Shown one piece after another: positions 56,760-64,000 of a stretch of 64,000 bases of DNA. Below the pieces are notes generated by a model, which was given only the letters and a program-made list of their open reading frames with translations, made no database searches and was not told the origin of the DNA. Source of the DNA: Wyeomyia smithii (lineage: Eukaryota > Arthropoda > Insecta > Diptera > Culicidae); assembly GCF_029784165.1 (NCBI RefSeq), contig NC_073694.1:54435433-54499432 (forward strand), written 5' to 3'. The translations under genes and the position numbers were made by a program. How positions within the stretch are numbered: position 1 is the stretch's first letter; the number at the start of each line of letters is the position of its first letter.

Positions 56760-57410
56760 CGAAATTATCAACGAAAAAATTAAGGATCATTTTGGAAGGT
56801 CCGTAACCAGCTTTCCGACGAAGATTTTTACGTTTTTGCCGAACAAAAGCGTTGTACGGCTTTCCATCGATCGATTTTTTGAATACATCTTTTGATTCCA
56901 CCAATCAACTGTTTTCAGTTCGTTGCTCTTTTGTTATTTTTGTACACCAACGAACACAAAATCTCAGAAGAAATTTTCGATTGGACGATACTGAGGCAGA
57001 TTCGTTGGGTTACGTACATTGGGTAGTAATGAGGAAAGTTTGTGTTTTTGCTGTAATGTTATAATGCTTTATCTGGCCAAAACATATCGGCGCGGTGTTC
57101 GCAAAGAAATGGAATCAACATTTTCTTTAAAGATTCGTTCTTGTACACATCTTTACTGATAGCCAAATTACTGCCAAATTACTTTTTTTATCCATTACTT
57201 GGGCCGGTAGTGGAACTTTTTTGGCGGATTATTGATGAGGTTTGTAGGAAATTGTACACAGTTGAAGCCGGAAGATGTTTGCTCTTAAAATAATTAAACG
57301 TGAACTTTTTGACAACATTTTAAGCACTTCAGTTAGCATTGTACAATGTGTTTGCACAAGGCTCCTTGTTTCGAAGCCATTTTGAACAGAACTGAGCATG
57401 CATGAACTAA
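56760..57410 (-). pseudogene. Tc1/mariner-type transposase relic
   Basis: On the minus strand: SKDVYKNESLKKMLIPFLC, then MFWPDKAL and HYSK (second catalytic Asp in FWPD.A..HY), and in a shifted frame NPTNLPQYRPIENFF (third catalytic acidic residue in RPIE). This wording is closest to mosquito ITm elements with DD37-type catalytic triads. The N-terminal DNA-binding part and the first Asp are not recognisable. Several frameshifts and stops. Confidence 0.72.
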
Positions 57411-57450
57411 ACAAAAATACTGGCATAAGAGGAGAGAGAGAGAGAGGAAG

Positions 57451-57523
57451 ACACGCTTAGAGGGAAATGAGAGTCTGTATATGTAATCTACATATACAGA
57501 CTCTCATTTCCCTCTAAGCGTGT
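57451..57523. repeat. Perfect 35-bp palindrome with 3-base loop
   Basis: Arms 57451-57485 and 57489-57523 (start acacgcttagagggaaatga) are perfect complements around atc. A GA microsatellite precedes it (57431-57446). It lies just beyond the mariner relic and might be fused termini of a MITE. Confidence 0.9.
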
Positions 57524-58264
57524 TTGTTGTTGAGTAAGAGAGCTCCAAAAAATCCAAAGTGGTAGTTGTCACTCGTATTTTAAACACGATTTCTACCCCC
57601 GACTGTGAAGCGAACTTTCTAGCAACCCTAGTTCTAGAATAAAGTTTTGTATTGCTTATCGCTTATAAATCATTTATTCTGCTTTTTAGCAGACTCTTCC
57701 ACTACAAATTTTTTCATAAAAATTAGTGAAACAATCATTTTAACATACATTTGTGAATTCAACTGATCCATGAAACTCTAACGCACGAATAATAATTTCT
57801 ATCCTCTATACCAAATTGCCATCATGGATGGATCTGAATGTTTTGATTTTCCCATGTTTGAGTTTTTCTATATCATTATAACCGACCCTTGCGCCGTTAT
57901 CTCTTTTTTATTTAGAACAGGCCGACTTCGTATAACTCTGAAAAAACTCATCAATCTTCCTTTTATCAGAGTAACTGTCACGGCTGATGTTGCAGTTGAA
58001 TTAATGAGCTTTGCATTAATTAGCCTAATTAGGTTATTAATATATGACCATTACAAATGTTTCCTCGGGTATCCCCGTAGGGGATGGTAGGGTATGAGGA
58101 CTGACTGAAAGTGATTGTTATTTCACAATCTATTTTTATTTTCATAGTGCAATAAAACACTGTATGTGCACTGATTACTAACAGGCTATTGTTAGATTAC
58201 TCAAACACCCCAGAAGAGAAATCAATTACTGCCTCAAATATGTTCAACTTGACGATCAATCCGC

Positions 58265-59959
58265 TCATTTGTTGTTATTATTTGATTCCTTGAAGAATCC
58301 AATCGCTATTTCCCGACACTTGCGGCGCAAAATTTTCCCCGATGGTGTCATGGGAAAACTCGCCACAAAATAAACTCCACCCCTCAGATGTTTAAAATCC
58401 ACCATAGCACTGGCGACCGCATCGACGATATCATTTTCCGCCACAGTCGATCCTGGGGATTTGATTACCAATGCAACCGGTAGGTCATTACCGGGCACGG
58501 GAATTCCCGTTACACACACGGCTGTAACACCGGGCACTTGCAGAATGACATTTTCGATTTCCGTTGGCGAAATCTGATAGCCTGCGTACTTGATAATGTC
58601 CTTTTTGCGGTCTACAACGTATAACAGACCATCCTCATCGACGTAGGCGATATCTCCGGTGTGCAACCATCCGTCTTCGTCCAGCATTTCCGCCGTTGAT
58701 TCCGGGTTACCATAATATTTCTGCAAATAAAAAAGAGTACTAAACAACTACGCGTGATTTTAAACTGGAACCAATACCATAAATACGAAAGGCCTCTTAA
58801 TAAGCAGTTCACCTTGTTCTCCCAACCCGACAACGTTTTCTTCATCGTCGACAATTTTTGCCTGGGCTCCATTCGTCAGAACTCCAACGGAACCGTTTTT
58901 ATAGGCTACGTCACTAAGTGACCCTAAACCTCCTATCTCGGAAAGTCCGTACGCTACTACGAATTTTCCCTTCGATAGATACATTTCGAAAGATCGCTTC
59001 AAATCGGGCGATACCGCACCCCCTCCGCAGATAACCATGCGTAGGCTAGAGAAATCTGCCATTCCAACGGTTGGATCGTTCAAAATTGCAAGGGCATGCG
59101 ATGGCGGGAAAAATATTACATTGATGCGATACTCCTCTATCAAACCAATCATCATGCTGGCGGTGAATTTATCTGTGGTTATGATTCGTGTTGCCCCGGA
59201 CATGGTTCCAGTCATTAGCGTTCCAATGCCAGAAATCCAATAGAGCGAACTAAGACACAATACTCGATCCGATTCGAAACAAGGCCAGATGTCCGACAGG
59301 TTGGCAATGCATAATGAATGGGACAAACAAACTCCTTTGGATTTACCCGTTGTACCCGATGAACAAAGGATAATCGCCAGCTCATTTGCCGGATCCTCGA
59401 CATGCGCCGGTAGAAAGTGCTGCTCCGTACCCGTTTCCACTAACAGATCATCAACGCGTGTAAATCCGTTAACCCTTGGCCCAAAGATGATTAGGTTCGG
59501 CGAAACATTTGCCATATCGCAAGCCGCAGTCACTTCTTCAATCAAATCACCTTCACAGAACACCGTTCTGGGTCGAATGGTTTTGAACATATGTGCTAAA
59601 TCCTCCCGGTGGAAGCTCGGATCCAGCGAGTTAACCGACAAACCCGCCATAAAACAGCCAAACAGTACCGACGCTAGCTTTTCGTTGTTTCTGGCGACAA
59701 TTGACACCAAATCGCCCGCCTCGAATCCCATTGAGGAAAGATTCTGCGCTACGCGTACGCTTCGCAGCCGCATTTCATGGTACGTTACACGAACGCCACT
59801 CTCCGCACTGATTTGGGCAACCTTCCAGGGGGCACGATTCAACGCGCGCCAAACCAACTCTCCAACACTCTGGTTCGGATTGTACAGCGGAGGCACACTG
59901 CGACCTCGCCAGATTCCGGTATCCTCATCGAAAAAGGTGAACACGTTGCGTGGGAACAT
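58265..59959 (-). CDS. AMP-binding acyl-CoA synthetase, luciferase/4CL-like, paralogue B
   Basis: Two minus-strand exons (59959-58778 and 58720-58265), with one 57-base phase-0 intron, give 545 residues. Motifs: P-loop CSSGTTGKSKG, LSSLYWISGIG in place of the luciferase HHGFG, YGLSEIGG, GWLHTGDIAYVDEDG, VVDRKKDIIKYAGYQISP and C-terminal PMTPSGKILRRK with the catalytic lysine. All ATP/CoA ligase residues look intact. The N terminus (MFPRNVFTFFDE) has good start context. The C terminus is ESNNNNK, without a peroxisomal SKL signal. A TTTATT on the plus strand at 58134 offers a polyadenylation signal. The intron position is not shared with paralogue A, implying an old duplication or retroposition plus intron change. 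Substrate unknown. Confidence 0.92.
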
Positions 59960-60867
59960 GTCCGAGTTGGTTTTGTCGACTGCCTACGGTCAAGCGTAAG
60001 AATCAAATGACGACAAACGTCGAACTGAACGGGAAAATATAAAACCGGGGAAAATCGATAGTAATATTATTAAATTGTAGAGAACTCCTTCTGTTCGAAA
60101 TCGTCATTACCTAATGAGATAGTAGGTTCTGTAAATTCATTCATGGTGAGGGTAGACTGTCGCACCGTATGTTAGTCAGGGAAAATTGTCGACTGAAAAT
60201 TACTCCCATTCTAGCTGGAGATTATACACACACAACTATGGGGGGCAATGACTAGTAATTGAGTAATTTGCAAAATGCTATACAATATGTTTCTTTAGCA
60301 ACTGTTTGGCCATAAAGTGAACAAAACCAAATATACTTTCACTCAGAATCAGACAACAGCCATCTCAAGCAAGTGCACATTTTCTCACAGGCTGGCCTTC
60401 GTAAATAATAAATCATTTGACCTCTAGTTTTCTCCACCAGTAATTTTAGTCTGGTCAAATAAAATTACTTATTTTTTATCTTCGCAAATTGCACGTTTCT
60501 CGGAACGAACGGAGAACGAATGCAAATCAGGCGGCTGACTGTACGATTTGCTACCGGTGTACAATCTGCGTTAAATGCATATTATCATTTCCCACGAAGG
60601 AAAACCGTTGCTTTCGTTTGCTTAAGAAAGTAGTCCCAGATGTCTTTTGCCTGACGAATGAAATGACAAAATTTTTAGAAAGATTTTCATTCCTCAAAAT
60701 AATCAATAAAAAAAACTATCCCACGTGCAACTGTCTTCGCCTTCAGTTCATCGTTTCGGTTGTTCTTTCTTCTCTTGTGTTGTGTGAACTAGTAAACTCA
60801 AATTTTGTTTAAAGTAATGAATCAACGCAGAAATATATCTGCTGCAGCAAATTATTGACAATCGCTC

Positions 60868-61225
60868 GATGGAGGGGAGCTCCGTAGCAGCAAGTTTATA
60901 GAGTCTGCTTTGGTAAGCGGGTGGTCGTGGGTTCGAATCTTAGTAGAATCAGGCCATTGGGTTGTCGAAGGACTTTTAGCACGAGTTTATTCTCAGGTTC
61001 CCCACCACGTATCCTCCTTCGATCTGAATTCTACAGTACTTCTGTTGACTCTCCTTCAACAAAAATAAGCCCCTATCATAACAAAACTGGTGTGGGAAAC
61101 GGCTGAAAGTTCTCCTCAGGGCGTAATTAGGCGCTATTGTTAGAACAGATAAAGGCTCGGTATAATAGAGCAGTAAGCTTGAAACGGAAAGGTTAAACTT
61201 ACACACAAGCACGGATATAAATAAT
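60868..61225 (+). mobile_element. tRNA-derived SINE, family 3
   Basis: The head ggagctccgtagcagcaag and B-box gtgggttcgaatctta are followed by a body with the ggctcggtataatagag and acacacaagcacggat motifs seen in mosquito SINEs. The tRNA-like head lacks a paired acceptor stem. The exact ends and target duplication were not determined. Confidence 0.6.
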
Positions 61226-61337
61226 GAGCGTATCACTTATTTTAATAGTAATACTGCCAATAATACAATGTACAGAAAACACCTGGCAATATCACAAAAG
61301 ATCTAATCTCTGGTCACAGTGATGAGTCCACACAGAA

Positions 61338-61533
61338 AAAAAACAACAATCAACATTTTTATTTGATTCGCTTTGTTAGTATGCGTTGCAGTAGGCTTTC
61401 GCTCGTTTCGATCTTCGATGTGCGATGGTTATTCTACCATTTATCCTGTGTGCGAGACATTTACGAGCGAAAGCCTACTGCAACGCACACTAACAGAGCG
61501 AATCAAAAAAAAAGTGTTGATTGTTGTTTTGTT
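61338..61533. mobile_element. Hairpin MITE with ~65-bp inverted repeats
   Basis: Left arm 61338-61408 (aacaacaatcaacattttta, ttcgctttgttagtatgcgt) and right arm 61462-61533 are near-perfect complements, with a 50-base loop. Flank duplication not clear. The short overlapping open frames are artefacts. Confidence 0.82.
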
Positions 61534-61649
61534 TTATTTTGGCTACTTGGTCTACTTAACTCTATTTTTATTAGGAAATATTATAACAAGATCAATGATG
61601 TAAGTAAATTATAATATCTCCGCACACAACGTGCGTAATTCTCATTTCT

Positions 61650-61925
61650 CGAAAAAATGTCAAAATACGTTTAGACTGATCAAGACCACGATGGATGGTG
61701 TACAGTGCTTTGTGAAGATTTCGGGTGCGTCAAGCCCGTTTGAAACATGCAAGGTACTTCGACGAGGCGATGGTTGTTCAACATTGCGCTCGAAAGGGGT
61801 TGAGAAACGTGAAAACAACTGCAGCAGAGAAATCCGCAGACGTATCGTACCACTCCACAAGATTCTAGGTCTGGTAAACTTCACCCCTCTACCAAGTTCA
61901 CGATGTACAAGACGCTTGTAATACC
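61650..61925 (+). pseudogene. Reverse transcriptase fragment, RTE-like
   Basis: The frame LIKTTMDGVQCFVKISGASS followed by PFETCKVLRRGDGCSTL matches the thumb-side RT region (L.R.TMDG...V...G....F....GLRQGDGLS) of RTE-related LINEs. The following residues are out of frame. No other part of the element is present. Confidence 0.5.
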
Positions 61926-62172
61926 TCGTTTATACTCTTGGCCCTGGCGACTCCGCTGATATTTGTTTGAGTTTTGCTTGCGAGAAAGAAAGAAGGAAAT
62001 ATTTTTGCTTTTGTGTTCACACCTAAATTCACAGTTGGGTTGTCTTGCTATATACGAATTTCTGGTTTTTATATATCAGCTAAAAGAGTAAATTTTCCTA
62101 AGCAAAACGTGATTTTAATAAATCACGGTATCAGTACAGGAACTGCTAATGTTGCTTACAGATTACTCACAG

Positions 62173-62241
62173 TTGGTTTCATCAAAGTTTTATAGCGCTG
62201 TTTTGGCTGTATTAAGCGCTATAAAACTTTGATAAAACCAA
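62173..62241. repeat. 27-bp inverted repeat at the RTE breakpoint
   Basis: Arms 62173-62199 and 62215-62241 (ttggtttcatcaaagtttta against its complement) match at 26 of 27 positions around a 15-base loop. They lie at the truncated end of the minus-strand RTE fragment. Confidence 0.8.
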
Positions 62242-62269
62242 TATTGTTACTAGGGATCGTCCCAATCGC

Positions 62270-62890
62270 TTTCATCGACATCGTTTGATTTAGCCGTAGC
62301 ATCCTCGGCAATCGGATTATGAGCATGTGAGACTTTGTAATAATGGTACCACTTCTCTGAAGGTCAGTTCTCCGCATAGCACCTTCAAATGCGATGTTGA
62401 ATAATGAGTTTGACAGCCCGTCATCTAACCAAACCAAAGCATCTAACGTCGCGAAAGCATCCGATATCTCAGCGGTTACTCTGAGGCACGAGGTAGAACC
62501 GTCAAGGGAGGCACAAATTAGTCGACTCAATTTTGTTGGGAAACCATGTTCGAGCATATTCCGCCATAACTCATATCTCTTAACTGAATCGCACGCTACC
62601 CTGGAGTTATAACATATGGTAGATCTGCAAGTTGAATTCTCGAAATTTATCGAATATTTGTCGCAAGGTAAGCATTTGGTCTGTAGTGGAGCGTTCCCCT
62701 CGAAAACTACATTGATATTCGCCAACAAATGTTTCTTTTAACGGCCTTCGTCTGTGGAACAGGATGCGAGAGATAATTTTCAATACCGTATTGAGAAAAG
62801 CACTTCCGATTTTGAGGAGTTCGGCAGGAATCGCAGGAATGCCGTCCTTACCAGCTGTTTCACAGTCTGTTTTCTTCACCTCGTCCATGT
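62270..62890 (-). pseudogene. RTE-type LINE reverse transcriptase fragment
   Basis: Minus-strand frames read KDGIPAIPAELLKIGSAFL, LKETFVGEYQCSFRGERSTT, VKRYELWRNMLEHGFPTKL, NSLFNIAFEGAMRRTDLQRS and GTIITKSHML. Same family as 13190-19050 but a separate, diverged copy. Frameshift near 62610 and loss of the FADD core. Both the 5' endonuclease and the 3' end are missing. Confidence 0.82.
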
Positions 62891-63423
62891 AACGTGGAAA
62901 ACAGCTTGTCCATCATATTCAATGTTCATTCTGTTCTTCCCGACGCCACTGTCTTCCTTGCTGTTCAACAGCACACGAAAATGTTATTTCCAACGCCTGG
63001 CCACCTCTGATATTATGAAAATAGATACACTGACGAAGCCAAGTTAATAGCAATTTTTACGGGATTTATCAGATATAAATTCCATTTTTAGACTAGCAGA
63101 AATTTTCATGTTTTATTAAAAAAAATAAGTTAATCTGAACTTCCATACCCATGCATTTTTTTTCTCAAATCCTATCTTAAAGCAAAGACAGGTTAACGTG
63201 TTTGGTTTCCTTACATTTAATTTTGTGCTTCAATTAGGACAACTTCTGCTGAGGAATCCTGGCATCGTAAGCGATTAAAGTGACTGGAAAAAGGTACATA
63301 ATAGGAAATTTAACTTACACATCTAGGGTTGCGCCCTTTCCGTTCTTAAAGCTCCACTAGTGGGGGGGAGTCAAAAATAATTTCTATCCCAAAATGGAAC
63401 GACGTAAGTTTGCTAGCGCAGGA

Positions 63424-63949
63424 TCACTCGTCAAATCGAATCTTTTTATTTGGTGGTGGATCAGCTACTTCCGGTTTATCTCTGTTCTTGTGGTCGTACA
63501 GGCCGGCTCGAACGAACCGTTTGGCAGCTCCCTGATCCAGTACCGGTCGGTTGTACTTGTGATCGTAAACCTGCTTCTCCCGGATCATGGCAGCTTTGAT
63601 GCGGGCTAGTTCATCTTTAATACCGTGCTAATAAATTAAAAAATAATGAATAACTCATTAGCGACTGGGGTGTCTATATATTGCAAATGTTATCTACCTT
63701 ATTAGGATCCAAGCCGATTATCTTGTGGTACATCCAGTAGAGCGAGTTGATACTGTACGACAAATGCAGATCATATTTCACTTTTTCCTCCAGCGTAAAG
63801 CTTTCATAGTTTTTGTAGTCCTCACGAGCAACCGCTAGGTTCTGACGGATCCTCTCAATGCAATCGGAAAGGTTTTCGTTTTTTTGTATGAAGGCAGTGT
63901 CGTTCTTTAGCTCGCCGTAGTCGAATTCTTCCAGCTCGATAGTGTCCAT
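63424..63949 (-). CDS. C1D: C1D / Rrp47 homologue, exosome cofactor
   Basis: Two minus-strand exons (63949-63698 and 63627-63424), with a GT-AG intron of 70 bases, give 151 residues (human C1D 141). The Sas10/Utp3/C1D domain spans most of it; conserved parts include LEEKVKYDLHLSYSINSLYW (residues about 54-73) and LDQGAAKRFVRAGLYDH near the C terminus, with a basic tail NKKIRF. Known role: nuclear RNA-binding cofactor of the Rrp6 exosome in pre-rRNA processing, also linked to DNA repair. ATG at 63949 starts MDTIELEEFDYGEL; an acceptor-like ttctcag just upstream indicates at least one more, probably 5' untranslated, exon beyond 64000. Confidence 0.88.
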
Positions 63950-64000
63950 CTCCGTGTAGCGAGTAGTGCCCTGAGAAGGTAGACAATTACAAACGTACAG

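Overview
The window looks like a gene-poor, transposon-saturated stretch of a dipteran genome. A culicine mosquito (Aedes-like) is the best guess. The reasons are short GT-AG introns, four recognisable insect genes, and a dense mixture of jockey-, R1-, RTE- and LOA/I-type LINEs, tRNA-derived SINEs, Ty3/gypsy wreckage, mariner relics, a Helitron and many MITEs. Species assignment is inference; no database search was possible.

Host genes, left to right: a three-exon Spindly homologue (10605-12625, +), a kinetochore dynein adaptor; two paralogous AMP-binding acyl-CoA synthetases of the 4-coumarate:CoA ligase / luciferase-like family, both on the minus strand (34653-36405 with three exons, 58265-59959 with two exons) and separated by 22 kb of transposons; and a two-exon C1D/Rrp47 homologue at the right edge (63424-63949, -). 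None of these genes appears to be functionally linked except the two synthetase paralogues.

Transposon layout: 1-1000 is a tandem repeat. 1431-2046 is a foldback-type element whose arms are opposing 16-bp minisatellites inside a perfect 9-bp target duplication. 4.3-10 kb holds MITEs and a mariner relic. 13.2-19.05 kb is an RTE-type LINE split by an almost complete jockey-type LINE with a perfect 19-bp target duplication. 19.3-22.6 kb is a decayed Ty3/gypsy element. 23.7-25.4 kb is a 1.7-kb element with terminal inverted repeats that contains a long palindrome. 25.5-33.8 kb is a single old DNA transposon with inverted repeats of about 0.7 kb, carrying a frameshifted transposase and hosting both a Helitron and a 4.1-kb R1-clade LINE. 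37.8-43 kb holds MITEs, mariner and gypsy relics. 44.7-46.7 kb is a 5'-truncated LOA/I-type LINE. 46.7-50 kb carries a largely intact hAT transposase. 52.5-56.1 kb is a zinc-finger plus CACTA/EnSpm-like transposase gene broken by two insertions of the same 304-bp MITE, each with a 7-bp duplication. 56.4-57.5 kb has a SINE with a 14-bp duplication, a Tc1/mariner relic and a near-perfect palindrome. 60.9-62.9 kb has a SINE, a hairpin MITE and RTE fragments.

Because many insertions keep intact target duplications, their order can be read directly, so the window works as a stratigraphic record. No bacterial-type systems, CRISPR arrays, rRNA or functional tRNA genes were seen.
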